From NCBI RefSeq assembly GCF_031846415.1, contig NZ_JAVRHT010000013.1, positions 1 to 64,000 of the forward strand: 64,000 bases of DNA, written 5' to 3'. The notes under the pieces were generated by a model. The model searched no databases. It was not told the DNA's origin and worked only from the letters and a program-made list of their open reading frames with translations. The stretch comes from Rubrivirga litoralis. GTDB taxonomy: Bacteria; Bacteroidota; Rhodothermia; Rhodothermales; Rubricoccaceae. Below, in pieces: positions 44,556 to 53,302 of this stretch (the first letter of the stretch is position 1; every line of letters begins with the position of its first letter). The translations under genes were made by a program, and so were the position numbers.

Positions 44556-45650
44556 GTGCTCAACTACATCTGGGCCGGGCTCATCATCGTGAGCCTCGTC
44601 TTCGCCCTCGCCGCCGACGTGGGCGACCTGGCGCGCGACACGTACCGGAACGGGCAGGCGCTCCCGGTGACGGTCGCCTTCCCGGCCGGCTACGACGCCG
44701 ACGCCGCGCGGCAGCCGGCGCTCCTGCGGATCGACGCCGACGCGTTCCGCCAGTTCTACGGGGCCGAGGGCGCGCCCGAGGCCGAGTACCCGGCCACGTT
44801 CCGGCGGACCGACGCGGGCTTCGAGATCCGCCTCGACGACGCCGACGCGCCCCTCCCCGCCCCGCTCGACGTCATCCGCGACGCGACGAACCCGAGCGAC
44901 AACGTGCTCCAGGGCACGCTCGGGCCGACGTTGAAATTGGGCCGCGAGAACGCATACACCGCCCCGCCCGCCCCGAACCCGCCGACTCCTCAGCCGGTCC
45001 AGTCGTTCGATCCGGGGATGGAGGTCGTCTCGACCGGCCTCACGTTCGCGCCGGTCCGGTTCGTCAAGCTGGGCGACATCACGCAGGCGGCGCTCGACTT
45101 TGCCGAGACGGCGGTGACGATTGCGATCGGGCTCGTCGGCGTGCTCGTCCTGTTCCTGGGGCTGCTGAAGATCGCCGAGGACGCCGGCATCGTCCGGGCT
45201 GTGGTGCGGCTGGTCCGCCCCGTCCTCGGCCCGCTCTTCCCCGACATCCCCCGCGACCACCCCGCCATGGGCATGATCGCGCTCAACCTGGCGGCCAACG
45301 TGTTCGGGCTGGGCAACGCGGCCACGCCGTTCGGGATCAAGGCCATGGAGGAGCTCCAGAAGCTGAACCCCGAGCCCGAGACCGCGACCGACTCGATGGT
45401 CATGCTCCTGGCCCTCAACACGGCGAGCGTCCAGCTCATCCCGCCGCTCACGCTCATCGCCATCATCGGGATTGAGACGAACGCGGTCTACTTCCCCATC
45501 CTGTTCACGACGATGGGCTCGCTCGCCGTCGCGATCATTGCGGCCAAGACGCTCGGCCGGCTCCGCCGCTACCGCGAGACGGACCCGCTGCGGCACGGCC
45601 TGCGGGCGCCAGACGCCGCCCCGCCCGCGGCTGGGGGCGGGGTTGCCTGA
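44556..45650 (+). CDS. SpmA-like nucleoside-recognition-domain membrane protein
   Basis: 364 residues from GTG (a TTG at 44502 is less likely). N-terminal helix LNYIWAGLIIVSLVFALAAD as in spore maturation protein A, then an extra soluble insert of about 135 residues, then the gate/nucleoside-recognition domain with TAVTIAIGLVGVLVLFLGLLKIAEDAG, AMGMIALNLAANVFGLGNAATPFGIKAMEELQ, LALNTASVQLIPPT-like LNTASVQLIPPLTL. Probably a membrane transporter or channel half together with the SpmB-like protein encoded next. Its substrate is unknown; sporulation is not expected here. Confidence 0.9.
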   Translation: MLNYIWAGLIIVSLVFALAADVGDLARDTYRNGQALPVTVAFPAGYDADAARQPALLRIDADAFRQFYGAEGAPEAEYPATFRRTDAGFEIRLDDADAPLPAPLDVIRDATNPSDNVLQGTLGPTLKLGRENAYTAPPAPNPPTPQPVQSFDPGMEVVSTGLTFAPVRFVKLGDITQAALDFAETAVTIAIGLVGVLVLFLGLLKIAEDAGIVRAVVRLVRPVLGPLFPDIPRDHPAMGMIALNLAANVFGLGNAATPFGIKAMEELQKLNPEPETATDSMVMLLALNTASVQLIPPLTLIAIIGIETNAVYFPILFTTMGSLAVAIIAAKTLGRLRRYRETDPLRHGLRAPDAAPPAAGGGVA

Positions 45651-45693
45651 GCCCGTCGCCGCCCCGCCCATAACCCGTCACTCGTAACCCGCA

Positions 45694-46236
45694 ATGGACG
45701 CCTTCCGCGAGATCATCAGCGTGCTGTCCGTGTTCGTGCTCCCGGCGATGATCGTCGGGATCCCGGTCTACGGCCTCGTCAAGCGCGTGCCCGTCTACGA
45801 GTCGTTTGTCGAGGGCGGCAAGGAGGGGTTCGGCGTCGCCGTGCGGATCCTCCCGTACCTCGTGGCCATCCTGTTCGCGATCGGGATGTTCCGGGCGTCG
45901 GGCGCGATGGAGTGGCTGGCCGGCGCGCTCTCGCCGGTCCTCGCGCTCATCGGGATGCCGGCCGAGGTGCTGCCCATGGCGATCGTCCGCCCGCTCACGG
46001 GCTCCGGCTCGGTCGCCGTCGTGGCCGAGCTCGCCGAGCGCTACGGGACCGACTCGCTCGTCACGCGGATGGCCTCGACCATGTTCGGGTCGACCGAGAC
46101 CACGTTCTACGTGATCGCCGTCTACTTCGGGGCCGTCGGCGTGAGCAAGACGCGGCACGCGCTCCCGGCCGGCCTCATCGCCGACGTCTCGGCCATGCTC
46201 TTCGCCGTCTGGCTCTGCCTTTTGTTCTTCGGGTAG
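45694..46236 (+). CDS. SpmB-like nucleoside-recognition-domain membrane protein
   Basis: 180 residues with about five membrane segments. FREIISVLSVFVLPAMIVGIPVYGLVKRVPVYESFVEGGKEGFGVAVRILPYLVAILFAIGMFRASG and RPLTGSGSVAV, MFGSTETTFYVIAVYFGAVGVSKTRHAL match spore maturation protein B. It pairs with the SpmA-like protein 43 bp upstream. A short heptad array (GGGTTAC-type) fills the spacer just before its start codon, and a GGTACNN array begins at its stop codon. Confidence 0.93.
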   Translation: MDAFREIISVLSVFVLPAMIVGIPVYGLVKRVPVYESFVEGGKEGFGVAVRILPYLVAILFAIGMFRASGAMEWLAGALSPVLALIGMPAEVLPMAIVRPLTGSGSVAVVAELAERYGTDSLVTRMASTMFGSTETTFYVIAVYFGAVGVSKTRHALPAGLIADVSAMLFAVWLCLLFFG

Positions 46237-46307
46237 CGGGTACGGGGTATGAGGTACGGGAGCGCTGCGGGAGTCACGTGCCGTACCCCGTACCGAGTAC
46301 CCCGTAC
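46237..46307. repeat. mirrored GGTACNN arrays between convergent genes
   Basis: Left arm GGGTACG-GGGTATG-AGGTACG follows the spmB-like stop. The right arm at about 46281-46315, read on the other strand, gives GGTACGG-GGTACTC-GGTACGG-GGTACGG and runs into the stop codon of the M14 peptidase gene. The arms are complementary enough to fold into a long hairpin serving both genes as a bidirectional terminator. Confidence 0.85.
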
Positions 46308-47417
46308 CTACGGACCCACGGCGTCCAGCGCCAGGTCGAGCACGCGCAGGTGGAGGCCGACGGCCGTCCCCACGTCGAGGCACCGGAGGCCGAGGCCGTC
46401 CAGGAGCGGGGCGAGGTCGTCGCCCTCGGCGGCCGCCTCGACGAGCGCCGGCGTCCGCTCGCGGAACCGCTCCAGGAGGGCGGGGCGGCCGGGCTCGTGC
46501 TCGTAGTCGGCGCCCAGGACGAAGAGCGGGAGCTCGGTGACGAGGCACAGCGGCGTCTCGGCCGCCCCGCCCCGCCCCGCCCGGTCGCGGCCGGTGAGGA
46601 CGGCGGTCTCCATCGAGGACAGGAAGAACTTGGAGGCGGTCGCGGAGTCGTCGGCCGCCAAAAAGTGCTCGCGCATGGCGCGGCCCTCGGGCGTCGTCCA
46701 GAAGCCGGGGCCGCCGTAGCGGAAGCCCTTCTCGGCGCCCCGGTCGTGGTCGTGGAGGCGGAGCCCGGCCTCGGCGGCGGCCCGCTCGAACCCCGCCTTC
46801 AGGGCGCCGAGGGCGGGGCGGTCGATCCAGTCCTTCTCGATCAGGAGCAGCGCGCCCTCGGAAAAGGCCATCCCGTGCAGGCTCGCGTGGAGGGCGACCG
46901 GCGCGTAGGGGAACAGGAACCGGCTGGCGGCGGCGTTCTCGGGCCGCATCACGGGGTACCCGAACTCGACGTCGCGGCCGGGCGGCTCGCGGCGGCGGCC
47001 CCGCAGGAAGCGCCCGAGCGTCTGGGCGGGGCGGCCGGCGTCCCACGCCCCGATCCACGCCTGGCGCGCCTCGCCGTCGGGGTTTACGTGGGGGACGACG
47101 CGGAACGTGAACCGCTCGAACAGCGGCTCCACCCCGCCCTCGGGCGCGCCCCAGTCGCGGGCGGCGAGCCCTTCGAGGACGAGCGTTCGGAGCGTCTCCG
47201 GCCCGACCGGCTCGTCGGCGTGGGCGCCGGCGACGAGCGTGACCGTGCGCGGCCCATATCCCAGCGTGACGCCGGCGATCGGGCGGCCCTCCTCGCTCCG
47301 CCCGATCGTCTCGAACTGGGCGAGGTCGGGGTTCGCCTCGCACGCCGCCCGCATCTCGTCGAACACGTCGTCGGAGGTGCGGAAGCGGGCGGGGCGGTCG
47401 AGGTCGGCGAGGCGCAT
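46308..47417 (-). CDS. M14 family zinc carboxypeptidase-like protein
   Basis: 369 residues, no signal peptide. Zinc ligands in AGAHADEPVG (His, Glu), the third in VALHASLHGM; the catalytic Glu is probably in CLVTELPLF near residue 290. PHVNPDG is another M14 hallmark. Likely cytoplasmic carboxypeptidase or deacylase of the succinylglutamate-desuccinylase-like branch. A heptad array (GGAAGGC) starts directly at its start codon. Confidence 0.9.
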   Translation of the reverse strand: MRLADLDRPARFRTSDDVFDEMRAACEANPDLAQFETIGRSEEGRPIAGVTLGYGPRTVTLVAGAHADEPVGPETLRTLVLEGLAARDWGAPEGGVEPLFERFTFRVVPHVNPDGEARQAWIGAWDAGRPAQTLGRFLRGRRREPPGRDVEFGYPVMRPENAAASRFLFPYAPVALHASLHGMAFSEGALLLIEKDWIDRPALGALKAGFERAAAEAGLRLHDHDRGAEKGFRYGGPGFWTTPEGRAMREHFLAADDSATASKFFLSSMETAVLTGRDRAGRGGAAETPLCLVTELPLFVLGADYEHEPGRPALLERFRERTPALVEAAAEGDDLAPLLDGLGLRCLDVGTAVGLHLRVLDLALDAVGP

Positions 47418-47616
47418 CGAGAACGGCGGAAGGCGGAAGGCGGAAAGGTGCCCGCCCCGCCCGTGCGTCGCAACGGGGCGGGGCGGAAACGGCCGGGCGC
47501 TCGCCCCGTTTCTCTACGACATGCGATCGCCCCGCCCGCGGCGTGCGGGCGGGGCGGTCCAACGCGCGGGCAGGGCGGGGCGGCTCGTCGCGGTCCTGAC
47601 CCACTGACCTACCGAC
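47418..47616. repeat. heptad arrays at both ends of the M14-msrB spacer
   Basis: At 47421-47450, units GAACGGC, GGAAGGC, GGAAGGC, GGAAAGG adjoin the M14 start codon. At about 47585-47616, units of GTAGGTC/AGTGGGTC type (read on the minus strand) adjoin the msrB stop. Between them lie several GGGCGGGGCGG motifs. The two arrays use different words, so they do not pair. Confidence 0.7.
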
Positions 47617-48123
47617 CTACTGGCCCGAGGCGTCCGGCGCCGGGTCGGCCGCCGTCCGCTGGACGGGCTCCTCGCCAGTCGGGAAAAACTCGAGGGCCGC
47701 CGAGTTCATGCAGTAGCGCTGGCCGGTCGGGGGCGGGCCGTCGGGGAAGACGTGGCCGAGGTGGCCGTCGCACCGCGCGCACCGTGTCTCGGTGCGCGTC
47801 ATGCCCAGGCTCCGGTCCACGATCGCGCGGACGTGCTCCGAGTCGACGGGCTGGAAAAAGCTGGGCCAGCCGGTGCCGGACTCGAACTTCGAGCCGGACT
47901 CGAAGAGCGGGAGCCCGCACAGGTGGCACGCGTAGCGGCCCTCCTCCTTCGTGTGGAGCAGGAGCCCGCAGCCGGGCCGCTCGGTCCCGTGGTCGAGCAG
48001 GATGTGGCGCTCCTCGTGCGTGAGGCCGGCGTCCTCGACGGCGCGCTCGCGGGCCTCGCCGCGGAGCGGGGTCAGGTCGTAGCCGAGGGCAGACGTGTGG
48101 GATGCGGTGTCAGTCGGAGTCAT
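47617..48123 (-). CDS. msrB: peptide-methionine (R)-S-oxide reductase
   Basis: 168 residues. Zinc-binding CHLCG and CARCDG pairs, GTGWPSFFQP, and the catalytic cysteine in RYCMNSAAL. Reduces methionine-R-sulfoxide in proteins using thioredoxin. The C-terminus has a 20-residue polar tail. The ATG at 48123 is preferred over upstream possibilities since the domain begins soon after. No signal peptide, so cytoplasmic. Confidence 0.96.
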   Translation of the reverse strand: MTPTDTASHTSALGYDLTPLRGEARERAVEDAGLTHEERHILLDHGTERPGCGLLLHTKEEGRYACHLCGLPLFESGSKFESGTGWPSFFQPVDSEHVRAIVDRSLGMTRTETRCARCDGHLGHVFPDGPPPTGQRYCMNSAALEFFPTGEEPVQRTAADPAPDASGQ

Positions 48124-48258
48124 CAGAAGGGGAGAAGATGTGGCGTCTAGACGCCGGTACGCCCGCACGTCTTTCCCCGATCCGCCGCCCCGCCCGTGCG
48201 GCGGCACCGGCAGAGTGGGACGTGGCGGCGCACGGGGCGGGGTGGCCGCCCGTCGCCC

Positions 48259-48843
48259 CTACGGCGCCTTCGCCCCGCCCGCCGCGAAGGCCCGCGCGCA
48301 GCGCTCGGCCCACGCCTCGGCGCCCGCGACGTCGGCCGGCGTCGGGCCGCCGTCGATGTCGTGGAGCGGCGCGGCCTCCGCCCCGCCCAGCTCTAGAAAC
48401 AGATCGCGCAGGCGGAGCGCCGCCGTCTGGTAGTACGGGTCGTAGTCGCGGTCGCCCAGCCCGACCACTCCGAACGCGGCGCCGTCGAGGGCGGGGCGGA
48501 CGGCCTCCAGCGACTCGGCAAAGTCGACGGCGTTGTCGGGGTACGTCCCGTCCGACCACGTGCACAGCACGGCGACGAGCTGGCGGTACGCCTCCAGGTC
48601 CTCGGGCACGGCCTCGGCCATGTCGAGGACGTGGGCCGCGAACCCCAGGTCGCCCAGCCGCTCGGCCACGGCGTCGGCGACGACCTCGGAGTTGCCGGTC
48701 TGCGTGCCCACGAGCACGAGCACGTCGGGGTGGGCAGCGGTGAGGTCGAGCACGGCGGGCGGGGCGGCGAGCGGAAGGCGGGGCTGCAAGATCCGACCAC
48801 CCCGCCCCGACTGGCGCGGGGACGAGGCAGGCGCGCGATTCAT
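48259..48843 (-). CDS. flavodoxin-domain protein
   Basis: 194 residues from ATG; a GTG at 48753 would give a 164-residue protein of classic flavodoxin size. FMN phosphate loop GTQTGNSEVVADA, 50s-type loop VLCTWSDGTYPDNA and 90s-type loop GLGDRDYDPYYQTA are typical of flavodoxins and of the FMN domain of sulfite reductase. An electron carrier in the cytoplasm. Its partner is not evident nearby. The extra N-terminal stretch is Arg/Pro-rich and includes a GC motif, hence the start doubt. Confidence 0.87.
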   Translation of the reverse strand: MNRAPASSPRQSGRGGRILQPRLPLAAPPAVLDLTAAHPDVLVLVGTQTGNSEVVADAVAERLGDLGFAAHVLDMAEAVPEDLEAYRQLVAVLCTWSDGTYPDNAVDFAESLEAVRPALDGAAFGVVGLGDRDYDPYYQTAALRLRDLFLELGGAEAAPLHDIDGGPTPADVAGAEAWAERCARAFAAGGAKAP

Positions 48844-48863
48844 GGTGACCGCGCGGGCGGGGC

Positions 48864-48881
48864 GGCGTTGCATGCAACGCC
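48864..48881. repeat. perfect 18-bp palindrome
   Basis: GGCGTTGCATGCAACGCC directly follows a GC motif, 20 bp upstream of the flavodoxin start. The ATGCAT/TGCA centre resembles the palindrome at 39717-39736, and may be another member of the same class, or an operator. Confidence 0.75.
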
Positions 48882-49022
48882 GGGGCCACGCGAAAACCCG
48901 GACCCGTGCCCAGAACGCCCCACCCCGCCCGCGCCGCAAACGTGGGCGGGGCGGCGGATGTGCGTTTCCGTGTGAGGCCGCCCCGCCCACGCGAGCGGGG
49001 CGGCCGGCCCTTCTGCGTTTTC

Positions 49023-51500
49023 CTACCCCTCCGGGTTCAGGACCGCGTCGATCCGCGCCTGCACGTCGAGCAGGTGGTACCGCTCGGCCTGCTCGCCCGC
49101 CGCCGCGTAGCGAGGGAGCGCCCGGCGGACGTCGTCGGCCAGCGACAGGAGCGCGCCGCGCGCGAGCGGCCGGGCGTCCGAGCGCTCGATGCTCTGCGGG
49201 CGGTACCCGTAGGCCCGGTCGCGGAACTGCTCGGGGACCGACGACGGGTCCTCGGTCACGATCTCGCCGAGCCGCGCCACGAACGCCCGCTGGAGCGCGC
49301 GCCGGGCCGGGTCGATGGACCGCCCCGCCCCGATCTCCGCCCACACGCCGTCCGTCAGCATCGCCATCATCTCGGTTGGCTCGAAGGCGTCCTCGTAGAG
49401 CCACGCCGCCTCGGTCATGCGGCCCAGGCGGACCGGGTCGAGCAGCCGGTCGAGCGCCGTCTCCTGGAGCCGCTGGACCCGGTCAGCGATGCCGCCGGCC
49501 TCGATCCGCCCCAGGATCGCCGTGTCGAGCATCCACTCGGGCGTCGTGAACCCCTCGTCGACGAGGAACCGGACGGCCGCCCGCTGGCGCTCGGCGTCGA
49601 CCGGCTGGTAGACCGCCCCGCCCTCGTCGGCGTACTTCGGGTCGATCGTCACCCCGCCCACGACGCGCGAGACGTGGCCGAGGTAGCGCGCCCACTGGCC
49701 CGCCACCTGGCCGTAGAGCTCGTCGAGCTGCGAGTAGTCCTCGCCCTCCTCGACCGTCCACTCGCGCAGCCGCGGGACGATCCGCTTGAGGTTGGCGAGC
49801 CCCAGCGTGGACGCGTAGACGGCGTCGTCGCCCAGGTCCTCGGACTGCGAGCGCGGGTCGACCGGGTCGAACGTCTGCGCACCGTAGCGGAACGCCGGGT
49901 CGTCGCGGGTGGCGAGCACCATCTCCTGGAGCCGGCGCCGCTCCTCGGCCTCGGTCTGGGCGTCGGGGAAGTAGCGGTAGCCCCACTCGACGGCCCACTT
50001 GTCGTACTCGCCCACGCGCGGCATGAGCTGCGTCACGCCGTCGCCCGGCTGCGCGACGTAGTTGAACCGGGCGTAGTCCATGATCGACGGGGCCGTCCCG
50101 TGCGCCGCCGTGAACGTCGGGGAGCGGAGGCTGTCGACCGGGTAGGCCGTCGACGAGATCCAGTTGTGCGGGAGCCCCAGCGTGTGGCCGACCTCGTGGG
50201 CCGAGACGAACCGGACGAGCTCACTCATCACCTCCTGCCGGAACCGGGGCGCCCGCGCGTCCGGGTTCACGGCCGCCGTCTGGACGAAGTACCAGTTGCG
50301 GAGCAGGTTCATCACGTTGTGGTACCACCCGATGTCGGACTCCAGGATCTCGCCCGTCCGCGGGTCGTGGACGTGCGGGCCGTAGGCGTTCTGGGTCGCG
50401 GACGGGAAGTAGCGGATCGTCGAGTAGCGGGCGTCCTCGGGGCTCCACTCCGGGTCGTCGGGCGCGTCGAGCGCGCGGATCGCGTTCTTGAACCCGGCCT
50501 GCTCGAACGCCACGTTCCAGTCCTCGACGCCCTGCTTCAGCGGCGCCCGCCACTCGGTCGGCGTGGCCGGGTCGATGTAGTACGTGATCGGCGTGACCGG
50601 CTCGACGAGCTCGCCCCGCTCGTACGCCTCCACGTCGGACGGCACGAGCCGCCAGCGCGTGACGTACTGGCGCTCCTCGGCCCGCTGCGCGTCGAGCCCG
50701 TAGTCGACCTGGTCGATCGTGAAGAACCCGACGCGCGGGTCGTAGCGGCGCGGCCGCATCTCGTCCTCGGGGAGCAGGACCATCGAGTGCGCCATCTCGA
50801 CGGAGAGCACGCCGGTCGAGGCGTTTTCCGGCGGCTCCGCCGCCTCGTACGTCAGCACCGACCGGACCTCGACGTTGCGCGGGAACGACATGGCGCGGGC
50901 CAGGAACGAGCGGTCCGTGTCCAGCCGCCGCACCTTGAACTGCTCGCGGGCCGACTGCGGGAGCCCGAAGACCGGCGTGTCGCCCGTGAACGCGTCGGTC
51001 AGGTCCACGACGACTGACGCCGAGTCCGGCCCGATGGCCTCGACCGGCACGCGCGCGATGATCGGCGCGAACTGGGCGTCCTGGACCGCCCGCGCGATCG
51101 GGAGGTCCGGGTCGGCGACCGACTGGTACTGGACCGTCCGCAGCAGGACGTGGTCGCCCTGGCGCTCCCAGCGGACGGCCTGCGTGTTCACCTTCGCCCC
51201 GCCGTACTGGAACCCCTCGGTCGTCTTCGAGACCCGGCTCACGACGAGCATCTCGGCGCCGAAGAGCGAGTCCGGGATCTGGACCAGCAGCTTCTCGCCG
51301 TCGTCCTCGAGGTGGACCGTGAACAGGCCGTCGTCGCGGGTCGCCCCGTCGGTGACCACCTCGTCGAACGGCTTCATCCCGTTCTCTTTCTCCGCCCCGC
51401 CCCCGTCCGCTCCGTTTTCGGAGGGCGGGGTGGCCGTCTGGGTGGTCGCGCAGCCGGCCGCGAGGAGCGCGGCGGCGAGGAGGGTGGCAAGGCGGGTCAT
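49023..51500 (-). CDS. zinc-dependent metalloprotease lipoprotein (DUF5117/DUF4953-like)
   Basis: 825 residues. Lipoprotein signal (TLLAAALLAAGC) with a Gly/Glu linker. The N-terminal beta region (to about 300) corresponds to the DUF5118/DUF5117 part, followed by a zincin domain with HEVGHTLGLPH (His435) and the Met-turn SIMDYARFNYVA, and a helical C-terminus. All metzincin residues are present. Such proteins are widespread in Bacteroidota as outer-membrane-anchored proteases of unknown substrate. A stand-alone gene. Confidence 0.93.
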   Translation of the reverse strand: MTRLATLLAAALLAAGCATTQTATPPSENGADGGGAEKENGMKPFDEVVTDGATRDDGLFTVHLEDDGEKLLVQIPDSLFGAEMLVVSRVSKTTEGFQYGGAKVNTQAVRWERQGDHVLLRTVQYQSVADPDLPIARAVQDAQFAPIIARVPVEAIGPDSASVVVDLTDAFTGDTPVFGLPQSAREQFKVRRLDTDRSFLARAMSFPRNVEVRSVLTYEAAEPPENASTGVLSVEMAHSMVLLPEDEMRPRRYDPRVGFFTIDQVDYGLDAQRAEERQYVTRWRLVPSDVEAYERGELVEPVTPITYYIDPATPTEWRAPLKQGVEDWNVAFEQAGFKNAIRALDAPDDPEWSPEDARYSTIRYFPSATQNAYGPHVHDPRTGEILESDIGWYHNVMNLLRNWYFVQTAAVNPDARAPRFRQEVMSELVRFVSAHEVGHTLGLPHNWISSTAYPVDSLRSPTFTAAHGTAPSIMDYARFNYVAQPGDGVTQLMPRVGEYDKWAVEWGYRYFPDAQTEAEERRRLQEMVLATRDDPAFRYGAQTFDPVDPRSQSEDLGDDAVYASTLGLANLKRIVPRLREWTVEEGEDYSQLDELYGQVAGQWARYLGHVSRVVGGVTIDPKYADEGGAVYQPVDAERQRAAVRFLVDEGFTTPEWMLDTAILGRIEAGGIADRVQRLQETALDRLLDPVRLGRMTEAAWLYEDAFEPTEMMAMLTDGVWAEIGAGRSIDPARRALQRAFVARLGEIVTEDPSSVPEQFRDRAYGYRPQSIERSDARPLARGALLSLADDVRRALPRYAAAGEQAERYHLLDVQARIDAVLNPEG

Positions 51501-51612
51501 GGGCGTCGGGGCGTCGGTGGAAGGGCCGTCTCGTGCGGGCCGTCGGGTCGCGCAGTGTACCGCCCCGCCCGACCGCGCACCCCGCCCGGCGCGCGCGGCG
51601 GGGGCGGGGCGG

Positions 51613-53220
51613 CTAGAACGGGGCGTCGGTGGCCGGCGGCGGGAGCGGCGGCGGTCCGCCGTCGCCCGAGTAGCCCGGGCCGGGCGGGGGCGGGGCGGTG
51701 CCGGACGGGGGCAGCGAGAAGTCGTCGTAGCCGCCCGACGTGTCGGTGGCGAGGTACGAGTTGAGGTTCTCGAAGCGGGCGTACTGGTTCACGAACGCCA
51801 CCTTGACGTCGCCGATCGGCCCGTTCCGCTGCTTCCCGATGAGGAGCTCGCCGAGCCCCTCGGTCGAGTTCCCGTTCTCGTCGACCGTGATCCCGTAGCG
51901 CTCGGCGCGGTAGATGAACATGACCACGTCGGCGTCCTGCTCGATCGAGCCCGACTCGCGGAGGTCCGACAGCTGCGGCCGCTTGTCGCCGCCCCGCGTC
52001 TCGACGGCGCGGCTGAGCTGCGAGAGCGCCAGCACCGGCACGTCGAGCTCCTTGGCGAGCCCCTTCAGCGACCGCGAGATCTGGGCGATCTCCTGCTCGC
52101 GGTTCCCGCTCTGCGCCTGGCTCGTCCCGTGCATGAGCTGGAGGTAGTCGACGATGACGAGGCCGATCCCATGCTCGGCCTTGAGGCGCCGGCACTTGGC
52201 GCGCAGCTCCAGGATGCCCAGGCCCGGCGTGTCGTCGATAAAGATGGAGGCGGCCGAGAGGCGGCCGGCGGCCCGGGCCAGCTTGGGCCAGTCGTCGTCG
52301 TGGAGCCGGCCCGTCCGCGCGCGCTGGGCGTCGACGCGGGCCTCGGACGTGAGCAGGCGCTGCGCGAGCTGCTGCGCGCTCATCTCGAGCGAGAAGTACG
52401 CGACGCCGGCCGGCTTGTCGGGGTGGAGCGCCGCGTTCCGCGTGACGGCGAGGCTGAACGCCGTCTTGCCCATGGATGGCCTCGCCGCGATGATGACCAT
52501 GTCGGACGGCTGCCAGCCGCCGGTCATGGCGTCGAGCGACGAGAACCCCGAGGGCACGCCCGTGATGCCGCCCTCGCGCCCGTGGATGGACTCGAGGTGC
52601 TGCATCGTCTGGTGCACGACGGAGTTCATGTCCACGGCGCCCTTGCGGAGCTGGGACTCCGAGATCTGGAAGATCTCGCGCTCGGCGTTGTCGAGCAGGT
52701 CGAAGGCGTCCGTCGTCGGGTCGAAGGCCTGGCCGACCACGCCGGTCATGGTCGTGATGAGCTTGCGGAGCAGGCTCTTCTCGGCGATGATCCGGGCGTG
52801 GTACTCGACGTTGGCCGCCGACGCGACGTGCGTCGTGAGCTCCGTCAGGTAGTAGCCGCCGATGCCGTCGTAGTCGCCGCGCCGCTTGAGCTCCTCGGTG
52901 AGCGTGATGAGGTCGACCGGGTTGCCGCGCTCGAAGAGGGCCTCGACGGCCTCGAAGATCCGCTGGTGGCGGGGGTCGTAGAAGGCGTCGGCCGGGAGGA
53001 TCTCGATGGCCTTCGGGATCGCCTCGCGCTCGATGAGGAGCGCGCCCAGGACCGACTGCTCGACCTCGGTCGCCTGCGGCGGCATCCGCCCCGCCTGCTG
53101 CTGCATCGGGAGCACGTTGAGCGGGCGCCGGCTCCCGCCGGTCATCCGCTCGATGGGGACGCCCGGCATCGACTCGTCGATGCGGAGCGGGCGCTGCTGG
53201 AAGTCGTCGGGATCGGGCAT
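51613..53220 (-). CDS. dnaB: replicative DNA helicase
   Basis: 535 residues. N-terminal DnaB domain (PPQATEVEQSVLGALLIE at about 45-62), linker, then a RecA-like core with Walker A RPSMGKTAF near residue 250, VVDYLQLM (Walker B) and the LSQLSRAVETRGGDKRPQLSDLRESGSIEQDADVV block. Unwinds DNA ahead of the replication fork. The last 40 residues are Pro/Gly-rich, containing GC motifs. No intein. The ATG at 53220 fits; the extension upstream is a repeat array. Confidence 0.97.
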   Translation of the reverse strand: MPDPDDFQQRPLRIDESMPGVPIERMTGGSRRPLNVLPMQQQAGRMPPQATEVEQSVLGALLIEREAIPKAIEILPADAFYDPRHQRIFEAVEALFERGNPVDLITLTEELKRRGDYDGIGGYYLTELTTHVASAANVEYHARIIAEKSLLRKLITTMTGVVGQAFDPTTDAFDLLDNAEREIFQISESQLRKGAVDMNSVVHQTMQHLESIHGREGGITGVPSGFSSLDAMTGGWQPSDMVIIAARPSMGKTAFSLAVTRNAALHPDKPAGVAYFSLEMSAQQLAQRLLTSEARVDAQRARTGRLHDDDWPKLARAAGRLSAASIFIDDTPGLGILELRAKCRRLKAEHGIGLVIVDYLQLMHGTSQAQSGNREQEIAQISRSLKGLAKELDVPVLALSQLSRAVETRGGDKRPQLSDLRESGSIEQDADVVMFIYRAERYGITVDENGNSTEGLGELLIGKQRNGPIGDVKVAFVNQYARFENLNSYLATDTSGGYDDFSLPPSGTAPPPPGPGYSGDGGPPPLPPPATDAPF

Positions 53221-53302
53221 CGGGAGGGGAGGGATGCGGGATGGAGGGATAGAGGGATGAGGGGGAGGCGGTCTGCCCATGCCTCCTCCATCCCTCCATC
53301 CC
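53221..53302. repeat. mirrored GGGATNN arrays between dnaB and UDG
   Basis: From the dnaB start codon: GAGGGAT-GCGGGAT-GGAGGGAT-AGAGGGAT-GAGGGGG. The opposite arm (about 53281-53310) reads on the other strand GAGGGAT-AAGGGAT-GGAGGGAT-GGAGG and reaches into the last codons of the UDG gene. The gap between the arms is GCGGTCTGCCCAT. Confidence 0.85.

Noticed and set aside
47107..47607. Plus-strand frame of 166 codons between M14 and msrB
   Set aside because: Antisense to the M14 gene and then through repeat DNA; composition is not protein-like.
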